Source: Rhizophlyctis rosea (Eukaryota; Chytridiomycota; Chytridiomycetes; Rhizophlyctidales; Rhizophlyctidaceae). Taken from it: a DNA stretch of 64,000 nucleotides. A model generated the notes under the pieces. The model had not been told where the DNA came from. It worked only from the letters and a program-made list of their open reading frames with translations, and did no database searches. The translations under genes and the position numbers were made by a program. The stretch covers positions 147,562-211,561 of the forward strand of contig JADGJC010000004.1 of assembly GCA_027596075.1 (NCBI GenBank), read 5' to 3'. Positions 23,578 to 33,672 of this stretch are shown in pieces; position 1 is the first letter of the stretch, and each line of letters begins with the position of its first letter.

Positions 23578-23843
23578 GGAAGATTGTGTCTCTGTACGCG
23601 AAGGGCTTGGTGATGAGTTTGTGAAAGACAAAACATCAAACAGCACAAAACATTGCAACAAGCAGGGTTGCTATCTTTCGCAGAGGGGTTGATATCATTG
23701 ACAAGGGGCTGGAAACGTTACTTGAAGTAACATCAGCGACAGGAAAGAACTGTATATATACAAATGGATAACGGAGGATCTCGATACTGCGGGGACTCGC
23801 GTGGTCGGTGGCCCTGAGGGAAATGAGGTGGCTCAAATGGATC

Positions 23844-25729
23844 CTACTGAGCGGCTACCAGACCAGCTGCGCCAACATTCGGTAACCGAGTCTTTGTGCT
23901 AATCATCAAAGGCTTAAACCCAAGTTCCTCCACCGGTATGGAAAACTCCGTCAATTTGGCCTCGTATACGCGAATCATGTCATTGTGTGCCTGGTTTGCG
24001 GGAGAGAAATAGGGTCAGTAATGTCCTTTCTCAATGCACCTTCTCATATGCCAGAAACAACCAACCTTTGTGACCTTCGACAAGTCATATTGCAACTCCT
24101 TGATCAATTGGTTTTTCGCGTCTAGTACTTCCTCCAATCGTCGTGTGAGATTCGATAGAGCGGCAGGATCCAAGTTGGTCGCTTTGAGCACTTCGTTTAG
24201 TTGTAGATCCTTCTTCTCCAGGTTTTCCTTCAGGCTGTCCACCTTCTTCTCCAGAATCTGAAGAGGTGGTTATTTGCGTCAGTATATCAGGAAATCCCGC
24301 AAGAAGCAAGCCCCCATATCTCCCTCCCCAAAAAAAAAAGAGCACCCCTCACCAAATTCTTGAACCCAGTCTTCTGCTGCACACCAATAATCCTATCCAC
24401 AAACCCATCATACAACCCATCCCTCTCCTTCTCGACCTGCGCGAACCGCTGCTCCAACACCTCGTGCTCCCACGACAGTTGCTTGTGCTTATCCTCCAAA
24501 ACACGGAGGCGCGCTTTAGCGTTCTGCAGCGACATTTTATCCTTGTTGTAGTTTTGAAGCTCGCGCTTGAGGGAGTCGCAGTCTGCGAGGGCGGCTTGGA
24601 GGGGTTCGGAGAGGCGCTTGTTTTCGGATGTGATGTCGGCCATTTGTTTTTCGTTGCGTTCTTCTTTTTTCTTGAGGGTTTCTACTTGTTCCTGTGGGTG
24701 GGTCGGTCGGGGGTGAGGGATGTTGTGGAATTACGTTCATGAATATGAATACGATCGCCTACCTTCAGGGTATTGATAAGATTCAAATTATTCATAGTAA
24801 TCTCATTATAATAAGTCTTGATCTCCGCAAAAGCCTTATCATGATTCTTCATCAATGCATTAATCTGTCCATTCTTCCGTTCCTCAATCTCATGAATCTC
24901 ATTCTTCCTCTTCAACTCCAACTCGTCCCGAATAACCTTCATCTTCTTATCATACTTCCCATGCAACTCTTTAGCACGACGTTCGAAATCCGCGCGGAGA
25001 CGAGTGATTTCCTGGTCGTGTTTTTGTTTTAGGTTTTTTATGATGTCTTCGTGGGCTAGTTCGAGTTCTTTGAGTTCGAGTTTTAGGGCGCGTTTGTCGC
25101 GTTTGAGTTGTTGTTCTTTTGTGAGGTGGTCTTCGGCGTCGAGTTGGAGGGCGCGTTCGGAGTCGGCTTGGAGGTGGGCGACGTTGTTTTGGTATTCGTA
25201 GAGGAGGTGTTTGACTTTTTGTTTGTAGACCTGTGGTGTATTATGAGTTAAAGCTGGATCCACTCGGTCTTTGTCGTGTATTATCCACAAACCTTGATCT
25301 CCACTTGGTGCTTCTCCTCCAACTCCTCCTGTTCCCTATCTCGATTCAAAAGCTCTGACTTGGCTTCTGCAAGCTCTTGTTTCGTGATATCCCAGAACGA
25401 GTTGATCCGGTCCTGGACAAACGTGTTAGGTCTTAAACCACCCTCTCTCACACACAAAGCTCGAAACCATACCCTTTCCAACTGGAAGTAATTCCGCTCT
25501 TCCCTTTCCTGAGCCAGTTCATCCGTCAACCGCTTCACCTCAGCTTCCAAATCCGCCTTACTCTTCCCATCATCTCCACCTGTATCTGCAGCAGCCTTTT
25601 TGGAAGCTGATCCTGCCCGTCCCGAGGCTGCTCGTGATTTGGCTTTGGCGGAACCTCTTGTTGACTGCAAAGGAACGCCGTTAGTTCAATGGAGAAGCGG
25701 GAGTCCGATAGCACTGAAGAACTCACCAT
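23844..25729 (-). CDS. DRC4: Dynein regulatory complex subunit 4 (GAS8/DRC4)
   Basis: Coiled-coil subunit of the nexin-dynein regulatory complex that links axonemal doublets in motile flagella. After a basic Ala/Ser/Lys tail, almost the entire protein is coiled coil. It contains the family hallmarks [58 protein letters not shown] and [19 protein letters not shown], then [19 protein letters not shown] sequence and [20 protein letters not shown]. The C-terminus is [20 protein letters not shown]. These match GAS8 in order. The first coding exon is only the ATG at 25727-25729, followed at once by GTGAGT; the next exon starts [10 protein letters not shown]. About six introns in all. Length is near 470 residues, as in animals. 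The upstream spacer is shared with COG8. Confidence 0.95.
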
Positions 25730-26333
25730 GGCTTTTTAGGTGCCCGTCACAAGTCCGTTTTAGTGCTTGCTTTGATGGGTGCCTGTGTATGGGATGAAGT
25801 GGGTTGGTCAAAGTTGAAGAAGATGGGTAGTTATTGCCAATCCGTTGACAATGTTAGAACACATCTAGACCCGTGGCGCGTGGCAGCGGGTGCTGTGCCA
25901 TCAGACACCCAGCCACACGTTGGTGGTCGGGCTCCAAAGGAGTTTGAGCTCCGAACCGAAGCGGCTCGTTCGAGTTTACAACCAACCCATTCCCCAGATC
26001 CTTCGCCATCCAAACCATTTCCAAGAACCACGCGGCTCCCTTGACTTGCACAGCTCACACCGTCGGGAGGTACTTTTGCAGAGTCTTGCTGGTTCAAGGA
26101 GTTATAGTGCTGACCCTGCAATTAGAGGAAGTTGGAATTCAGTTGCCCTGGCACCGAGTGGGCACTACCTTCGGCTGTAAACACGCGTCGCACTGCAACA
26201 ATACCATCAACGACTTCCCCACCACTGTAGGTAAATTTACACATGCTCGCCTCGAGTCCATGTTAGAAAACATGCATTGAAAACTACTGCTTTCTACTTT
26301 CCTTAGCATGCGGCAACGTCTGTGTCGGCCACG
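25730..26333. promoter_or_regulatory. Divergent promoter region of DRC4 and COG8
   Basis: A 604-base gap between start codons. Both leaders should lie here. I see no TATA box, RNA gene or repeat. A CTTTCCTTAG at 26296-26305 just before COG8 could be a 5' UTR splice acceptor. Confidence 0.35.
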
Positions 26334-28535
26334 ATGAGCGGAGATCTAGCTATTGCCCCACCGTTGCAGGACGAGGTGGACGGGACGTATGGCACAAACA
26401 TATCTGCGGAGCTTCCATCGGACACAGGAGTCGGGCATGAGATGTTAATAAACATGCTGGTGGAAACGATGAAGGAGAAAAGTGTCAACCCCTTGAAGAA
26501 AGAAGTCAGTTTCAACACTGCGATGTCCCCAACCGACGCCCTACCACCTAAGCAACGACGGTCAACCTATGCCGACCTAACAGCCCGCAAGCAGTCCGTT
26601 GTGCAACTTAGTGATGCAGACCGTAGACCTTCCATGGCCTCTAGGCAACGGTCAGGCTTTGCCTCCTCGCCCGTACGAGAAACCCTAGACGCATCCCCTT
26701 CCACACCCAAACCCACAGCCCCCATCACCAACGAAACCTTCAAAGACCCCGACTACGCCGCATACCTCAACCGCCTCGCCTCCCTCTCCCTAGACGCACT
26801 ACGCCGCGAACCAGTCCTCCTCTCCGAAGAATCACGCCAAGCCAACTCCCAACTCTCCGCACTAGCATTCTCAGAATACCGATCCTTCCTCACCGCAAAC
26901 GCCTCAACACACGAAACGCGTATATCGCTAAACTCTCTAGATGAACGATTAGACGCACTAGATGCCGCTATTCCGCCACTGAACGTTGCATTGGCGTCCT
27001 TTGGGGAAGTGAGTGCGGGAGCACTCCGGGATCGGAAACGCATCAGTACCATCTTGGCATCTCAGCAGACTTGGCTGCGGTTGTTGGAACTTTTGGAAAT
27101 ACCTCAACTTCATGAAACCTTCATACGGTCAGGCTGCTATGGTGAAGCCATGGAGTTGCAATCCCATGTTAACCGCCTTGCTGTCCGCCACCCCAATTTC
27201 GCCCTCGTCCAATCCGTCGCGAAGGAAGTCATGGACTCAGCACAAGCCATGTTATCCCAACTCATAGCTCTCCTCCGCGGAAACGTGAAGCTACCCTTAT
27301 GTCTGACGGTCATTGGGTACCTCAAAAAGATGAACGTCTACAGCGATGCCGAATTGCGGATCGTTTTCCTACAGCAACGCGATGCTTTCTTCCAGGACCT
27401 CATAAACGATATCAAAGAGACGGACTCGGCAGATTATCTAAAGAAGTACGTCGAATTATCTCGAGTCCATTTCACGGATATCGTCGTCCAATACCGCAAC
27501 ATCTTCGCCGACTCCGTCCCATTCTCATCCTCCGACGATTCCCTCCCACCCGACCCCTTCCACCTCCCCACACCTTACGCCACGCAATCCATCCTCTCAT
27601 CCTACGTCAGCGAAATGATCCGCCGGTTCCTGGACGTGTTGGATCACCATCTTCCGAACATTCATTCGGCGTCGACGGTAAATAGTCTAATGACGGAAAC
27701 GATGTATTATGGAATGTCGTTGGGACGCGTGGGGGTTGATTTCCGACCTATACTTGCGCCGCCGTTCGAGTATGCTGTTGAGAGGATTGTGAGGGGGAAG
27801 ATTGATGATGGGGTTGAGGCGTTTGGGGAGTGGGCGGCGAATTGTGGGGGGGAGTTGAGGGGGTTGTATGTTAGGATTGCGGATGGGATGATGCGGGGCG
27901 GGGGAGAGTTTGGGAAGGGGTTGGGGGGTATGACGAGTTTGAGTACGTCGGTTGTTGCGCCGCCGGGGGAGGCTATGAGTTATCCTCCTTTTGCGAGGTT
28001 GATTAATGCGTTTTTTGGAGCCTATAATGAGTTGCGGTTGGTTCCTGTTGTGTCGCTTTTGCCGAGTATGATGGAGCATGTGGAGGGGTCTTTGGTGGGC
28101 GTTGCGATGTATTTGGCGGAGGTTGGGGATGTGCATGGGGAGGAGTGGGAGAGTGGGGTGAAGGCGGTGTTTGTGGGGGCTTGTGAGTTTTTTGTGAGGG
28201 TTGTTGCGCCGTGTTTGGGGAGTGGGTTGGTGGAGGGGGTATTTGGAAGTGTGAAGGAGGCGGTGGGGAAGGTGGATTTGGGGAAGGTTGGGGAGCCTTT
28301 GGCGAAGTGGGTGCCGAGGGTGGTGGGTGGTGGTGGTGAGGGTGGTGGGGAACAGGAGAGTGTGGAAATTGTTCAGCCGCCTGCAGTGGGTGCTAAGGAG
28401 AATGCGAATGGGGAGGGATCACTGCCGCCCGAAAGCGAAAATCACGTGGCGGCTGTAGAGAATGGTACGGATGTGGGCGCGACTGCGCTTGAAGATAGAG
28501 ATACCTCAAATAATATAACCCCGTCTAATGGGTAA
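26334..28535 (+). CDS. COG8: Conserved oligomeric Golgi complex subunit 8
   Basis: Subunit of the COG tether for retrograde vesicles within the Golgi. It is a single exon of about 733 residues from the ATG at 26334. Family landmarks in order: YLNRLASLSLDALRREP, LAFSEYRSFL, LLELLEIPQLHETFIRSGCY, EAMELQSHVNRLAVRHPNF, AMLSQLIALLRGNVKLPLCL with TVIGYLKKMNVYSDAELRI, FLQQRDAFFQDLI and RVHFTDIVVQYRNIFAD. MYYGMSLGRVGVDFRPILAP follows. All match COG8. The first 120 residues are low complexity and the last 90 are Gly/Glu/Asn-rich. Codon usage changes sharply inside: C-ending codons dominate before about 27650, and G-rich codons (GGG, GAG, GTG) from about 27690 to 28340. The frame and family match continue through the change. 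Confidence 0.92.
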   Translation: MSGDLAIAPPLQDEVDGTYGTNISAELPSDTGVGHEMLINMLVETMKEKSVNPLKKEVSFNTAMSPTDALPPKQRRSTYADLTARKQSVVQLSDADRRPSMASRQRSGFASSPVRETLDASPSTPKPTAPITNETFKDPDYAAYLNRLASLSLDALRREPVLLSEESRQANSQLSALAFSEYRSFLTANASTHETRISLNSLDERLDALDAAIPPLNVALASFGEVSAGALRDRKRISTILASQQTWLRLLELLEIPQLHETFIRSGCYGEAMELQSHVNRLAVRHPNFALVQSVAKEVMDSAQAMLSQLIALLRGNVKLPLCLTVIGYLKKMNVYSDAELRIVFLQQRDAFFQDLINDIKETDSADYLKKYVELSRVHFTDIVVQYRNIFADSVPFSSSDDSLPPDPFHLPTPYATQSILSSYVSEMIRRFLDVLDHHLPNIHSASTVNSLMTETMYYGMSLGRVGVDFRPILAPPFEYAVERIVRGKIDDGVEAFGEWAANCGGELRGLYVRIADGMMRGGGEFGKGLGGMTSLSTSVVAPPGEAMSYPPFARLINAFFGAYNELRLVPVVSLLPSMMEHVEGSLVGVAMYLAEVGDVHGEEWESGVKAVFVGACEFFVRVVAPCLGSGLVEGVFGSVKEAVGKVDLGKVGEPLAKWVPRVVGGGGEGGGEQESVEIVQPPAVGAKENANGEGSLPPESENHVAAVENGTDVGATALEDRDTSNNITPSNG

Positions 28536-28902
28536 CGACTGTGAGATCACAGTCCTTACCCGCAATGTCCCACCCATCCCCAATTCAGACCGTAAAAACT
28601 GGTCCGAAATCGATTGGTGTCTCACTATCTTTTCAAAACTGCGAAGCGGCGACAAAGCTGTTTTCACGCAACCTGGTACACGAAGCGGGCACTTCAAACG
28701 CGAATCACTGCAAACTTAGCACATTGGTATATTTTCAAACATAAAACAAACATGAAGAAGCTGCACTTATATACTGGGGAATAAGGTGAAAAACATAAAA
28801 AACTAAGGGAAAAGACTATTATATACTCGTTGAAAAGAAAGTTTCTCAACATATCCACAACATGTCGGAAGACGTGATGAGATCGCATGTCCTCCCCTTC
28901 CA
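28536..28902. other. Convergent spacer between COG8 and the RGS-type gene
   Basis: 367 A/T-rich bases that should hold the two 3' untranslated regions. No feature is recognised. Confidence 0.45.
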
Positions 28903-30612
28903 TCATAGGGTTCCCAAGCCAACCCCTGCATCACTGCACACGGCCATCACCGCGTTCCCCACCGCCTGTGCACGTTTCCGATGTTGGGGCACGTCGACGC
29001 CGGCTGGTGGAGGGACGGTGGTGCCATACCGCGATTGATAAGCATTGCGTATGAGGGATTTGGTGCGGTTGAGCGTTGCCGGTGTTGGGAGTTGAGAGTG
29101 GCCTGATGCAGATGAAGTTAAGGCTCTCATATCTCTCGATTTGCCTTTCCCAAAATAAACCGATCCAAAACCCCTTTGGAGCAAGTCCACTTACCAATCG
29201 CCTCCTTCAACTCCTCCCACATCTTCCCATCCCTGAATTTGTTGAAAGCCTCCTCCAATCCCCGCATCACATCCGACTGGACCCCGTCAAAACACCTCAA
29301 ACTCGTGCCGACCTTGACGGCGTCTGCTACCAAGCGGATCTGGGTGTGCGTGGCGATGGTGGGTGGAATGGCCATGGGTGATGTGGGGACGAGGTACAGG
29401 TTGCAGATTTGGTGTGCGGCTGAACGAAGGTCGGAGACGGTGGGGAAGGGGGTGGAGGAGAATTGTGATGTGTCGTGTAGGAAGAACTGTTTTTTGAAAA
29501 TGCACGGTGTTAGATATTTGGAATGATTCATGCATTTCAGGAGAGCAGAACATGGAGACGTACCAACAACTCTTCACCACCGTTTTTCAGTAGGTACGCC
29601 AAAAACCAGATCAGTGGGATCCTGCTTTGTAAGACGGCAATGAGTCCAGATTGATCGATTTCTTTCAGAGAAACGTCGACTGGACATGCGACTCCCATGA
29701 TGGATTCGATTTTGCGTGTCGAAGAGTTCACGAGCGGGGTTTGTGTTGTAAATGACGACGTCATGAAAGGCGAAGGCGGTAGATTGGTGCTGTCGCTGTC
29801 CATGGTCCAGTCTGATGTGACCGATGATACTCTTGGGAGGACTGCTTGGTCTATTTGAGAAGTATCTTCATCTTTCTCTGCATCAAGAACTGATGAGAAA
29901 TGGCGAGAAGGTATGCACTTTGTACTCAACAGCTCAATTTACCGCCGCCATATGTTGAAACTGTGCTTTCCTGCAATTCACTCCCTTCCACGTCAGAATC
30001 GAAAAGGTCCACACTCCCGACGGTGTCCACTGTCAATACTGAGCTCCAGCTTTGTCGCATGCGTCTGCGCCCGTCTACGTCGGACTGCGCTGTAGCTAAG
30101 CCAGGCTCTGCTGCGGCCGCGGTGAGAGCGGAAGAGGAGGCCGCGGCATTTGGATCATGGTACGTTGCTGGTACGAAACGCGTCAAGATTGGTGGGAAAC
30201 ACAGCTTGTGTGATGAATTCTTGTCAACTTTACTCACGGTTGGATGGTCCACCTGCCCCATACACTCTTCTCAGTTTCTCTGTTGACCCTTTCCCAACCT
30301 GCCCATGAACGTTTGTCAGTCTCCTTTCTCAGCGCTTTGTACCCTTTGAAATGTTCACAGGAGAACCAGGAGTCATTTTCGGAAGTCGTATGTGAACTTT
30401 GACTTGCCTGAATAGGTATGGAACCCTCTCCAAAGAACTGGTGAGCCTTGTCCTTTGAGCGTGCATCGCGCATAGAGTAGATTTCAGGAGCACTGTTAGA
30501 CGGTGGCGACGAAGAAATCATTTTTGGGCTTGTTCCAACGGTGGCAAGATGAGTAGTGGTAGCACGCGACTTATTCGGTTGGTTCAAGAGGGAAGTATCG
30601 GGATACGTGTAG
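28903..30612 (-). CDS. RGS-domain-like protein, 5' end unresolved
   Basis: A reading through about six exons gives a protein whose middle resembles a regulator-of-G-protein-signalling domain. LQSRIPLIWFLAYLLKNGGE and a hydrophobic FFLHDTSQF correspond to the first helices. AHQICNLYLVPTSPMAIPP corresponds to the IYxxYIxxxAPxxVN turn. VMRGLEEAFNKFRDGKMWEE corresponds to the later helices. RGS domains speed GTP hydrolysis by G-alpha subunits. The N-terminal 250 residues are Ser/Thr-rich and low complexity; the C-terminal exon is basic and ends GVGLGTL. The first clear exon begins after an acceptor (CCCCTACAG) near 30613; I could not find a convincing initiating exon further upstream, so the start given is the edge of the supported sequence. 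The assignment rests on pattern, not on a full-domain match. Confidence 0.55.
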
Positions 30613-31277
30613 ATACTGTAGGGGTTTTATTACTAATCTTGAGTGAGTAACAAGAGGTTTTTCAATAGGAAAAAGACAAGGTGCAGTGAGTGAACAGGGT
30701 GTTGCCAAATGGCAAATGCATGGCTCATCAGGGCGATGCAGCAGCTTTGGGGTCACAGACCCACAATGTAACAACGCTCGTGCAACCCCACCACCAAAAT
30801 GAAACAACCTTGTTGACACCGCCACCTGCAGGGTCCTGTTGGACATGTCAAAGAGCAGGGAAAAGGCATGTAGCATGTAAGGCAGGTAACAACCACTCAA
30901 TCCAGACAGTGCGCTGAATGCACCTATTCAATGCAATATGAACGTTCCTTGTATTAACGGCGACATCATCTAGTCTTTGGGACAGCAAAACTCTATTACC
31001 GGGAAGTTGACTGCGGAAAAGGAAAGGGCCCTAAGGTGGCTTGGCAATGCTTATGCAATCCCTTCATGAACGGTCCGAGAGGGGTGGACAAGGTCTGAAT
31101 TCTACGTATTATTGCATCTATATAAAAGGGAGCTACTCACATATCAACAGTCAATGAGTTCTGCGATTGAGGAGTGCGATAGGCGACCAAAACTATATAC
31201 TATTTTCGACATCCTTAAATCTGCAAGTTCCATTAGCATCCGTTGTGATAAGTGAAAATTGCAAGGTGGTTAGATAC
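30613..31277. other. Gap between the RGS-type gene and the next membrane protein gene
   Basis: About 665 bases. It should contain the missing 5' exon or leader of the RGS-type gene and the 3' end of the upstream gene. On the plus strand a clear TATATAAAAG lies at 31119-31128, and an ATG at 31154 opens a 33-codon frame. Neither is explained. Confidence 0.35.
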
Positions 31278-33212
31278 TCACATTACCGATCTTGGCACTC
31301 GCTGAAACTCAATATCGTCCGTATCATGAGTAGGACCTCGATTCATTTTATCCTCACTCAGCTCCACACTTTTAACAATCATCATCCCCGATTTGACATG
31401 AGTTTCCCTCCCACTTGTAGACTTGAACATCCCATCCACGTTATCTCTGAGCAACATCTCCAACCGCACCACCCTCCGCTGTTGCACCTCTGTGGCATAC
31501 GATACCGAAACCGACACAACGAAGCACAACCCAAAATTGAATGGCCAAAACAAGCTCCGAGCCTGCAGAGCCCCCAGCCCAACAAGCGGTAAGAGAGCGG
31601 CAAAGAACGTCTGATAACTGAAAGGCAATCGAAACAGCAAGCCAACGTTGAACATTTGACTGGTGACCGGACAAACCGCCTCGTAAAAGTGGGCACGTTG
31701 ATCAGAAAGGTATCGCGGGTCGTACAAATCCACCGCGTTCCATACGCAGCACCGTTGGAAATTCGGGATGCCTTGCCATAGAAAGGCCAAACAGATTACG
31801 GTGGTGCAACCCATGCAAATGAAGGCGTATAACGTGTGGAAGTCCCGATGGTAGCGTCTCATTAGGTGGTAAAGGATGATAAGACCAGCTTCGACGAGTA
31901 AGGCGACATAGACGGTGATAGCGTCAGGAGCGTCCATCCGGTCGTTGATAGCGGAGACCACGATGTGCTTTACTAAATACGCCCCTGTATAAGTCAGCAC
32001 AATCGTCCACCCTGCTTCGTAGCTGAGAACTCGATGTCGCTCCTGCAGATCTCAAGTCAGCAAGTCAAGATTTGGTCGGAGTGGATGGCGCGCAGCTCAT
32101 GATCGCAACGGAGCATATGCAGTAAGCAGAAAGTAGTACCTCCATCTGAGCATCATCCCACTGCAAAAACAGGCGTCTCCACCACTTTCTCCAAGTCCGT
32201 TTCGGTTCTCGTATTGTATGTACACTAGGGTGTCCCTTCAAGTCCTTGCTCCCCCGCCTGATCCTATACCGAATATCGTATTGGTGCCGCACATCCAGTA
32301 CGCGCATGTCAATCTGGTGTGTACGACACATATGGAAGATCCATGCTTCATTTATCCGGTAGCAGATGAGAGACACATGTACGGGGATTAGGGTAGCCGC
32401 TAATGAGATGCCCAAGGTCGCCACTTCTCGTGTGTTGTTGTTGTCGTATAAAAAGGCGCTTGTGATAGTGCGGGTTGCAACCGCTGCGGTGCTGATGCCG
32501 ATGGGTACGTATGGGTGTAATTCCATGATAAACATACAAGCGGCTAACGTTAGATGCGTTGCGACATCCTGAAAAGGATGGAGGTGATTATCGAGATTTT
32601 CGCATGTAGTGTGGTCAATCACATGGGACATGGCGGATCGACGTGCCCAAACCGTAAAGTACTAACCTCCATCGGCTGCACCCCTTCCAATCCCGAAACC
32701 GTATATAGTACACTGTGTAATAACAATATCAGTCGTCCTGACAATGAAATCACCAATCGAACACTGCTGGCAAGAAATACCTACTCCAGCGTAACAACAT
32801 TATTCACAAGAATCAACCCCACAGTAATCCCCGTCATAACCCCCCACCACCTCCTCATGATGCCCCCCAAAACACAACACCCAAACGAAACCGCACACCA
32901 CCCAAACATGCCCCCCGCCAAACACATCCGCGAAAACTTCCACTGCCCACTCGGCTCCATCAACAGCGTACAAAAAAACATCGCGTAACACGCCATCCCG
33001 CAGAGTGAGATTTTCTTCTGCCCCGGTGGCCCGATTTTGTCGAGGTAGGAGGCAAATTCATGGCGTTCGGTTGGGTCCGTGAAGGCTAGGGCCCAGTTTA
33101 TGGGTGTTTCGCGGAGGATTTTGACGAAGCTGAAGTCGTTGATTATTGTGCGGAATTTGGCGGTGGGTATGGGGTCGGGGTGGGGAGGTTGTTGGGATGG
33201 TGAGGCATCCAT
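31278..33212 (-). CDS. Polytopic membrane protein with about ten transmembrane segments
   Basis: Four exons with consistent frames from ATG 33212. The first exon reads ETPINWALAFTDPTERHEFA and then hydrophobic helices (SLCGMACYAMFFCTLLM, WGVMTGITVGLILVNNVVT). A short exon (about 32662-32707) and two longer ones follow, with helices around VATLGISLAATLIPVHVSLI, GWTIVLTYTGAYLVKHIVV, YVALLVEAGLIILYHLM and GLCFVVSVSVSYATEVQQRR. I count about ten. The last helix followed by a Q-R-R-rich amphipathic tail (EVQQRRVVRLEMLLRD) resembles the junction between the membrane anchor and the linker of eukaryotic class III nucleotide cyclases, but no cyclase domain follows. The tail ends RVPRSVM at the stop 31278-31280, or is spliced at GTAATG to end one residue later. 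No family is named. The next gene on the strand is the RGS-type gene. Confidence 0.62.
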
Positions 33213-33672
33213 TATTGGAAGTCTCTTTTTGGGGTTTCGCGCCTGGAGGGCGGAATAGGGAAATGCGGTTGTTTTGTAACGCAGTAGTCTTCTTCTCTCC
33301 TTTCCAATTGGCTCAAATCATGCCGATTTATGTTGGAAATTGATGAGATTTACTTCCTTTGCGGTCGGTCATCGCTTGGTGGTTCCTTCATCTTCGGAGG
33401 CCGCGAGTCCGTGAACCATACATCCTCAAGGTTTGCATCATTCTAAAATTCATAAATCGATATATGCCATTGAGTTTAAGGATCATTCATGCCAAGTTGA
33501 GGGTAGGAAGATGCAGCCCATGCAACGACCTCTGGCGCATGGACCCTGACGTGGCTTACATAAGCATGTATCAGCGAAATTGGCCACCTGGTTGGTATCC
33601 ATGGGGTTGTGAGTTATTTACAGAATGCTAAGTAGTAAATACATGAATAAGTGATTACAGGAATTGCATAAA
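33213..33672. other. Spacer between two minus-strand genes
   Basis: About 460 bases: the 3' end of the PPR-like gene and the promoter of the membrane protein gene. No distinctive element was found. Confidence 0.4.

Noticed and set aside
28903..33212. Reading the RGS-like gene and the membrane protein as one gene
   Set aside because: The membrane ORF ends in stops in every tested splice continuation past 31278, and the RGS frame could not be joined to it.
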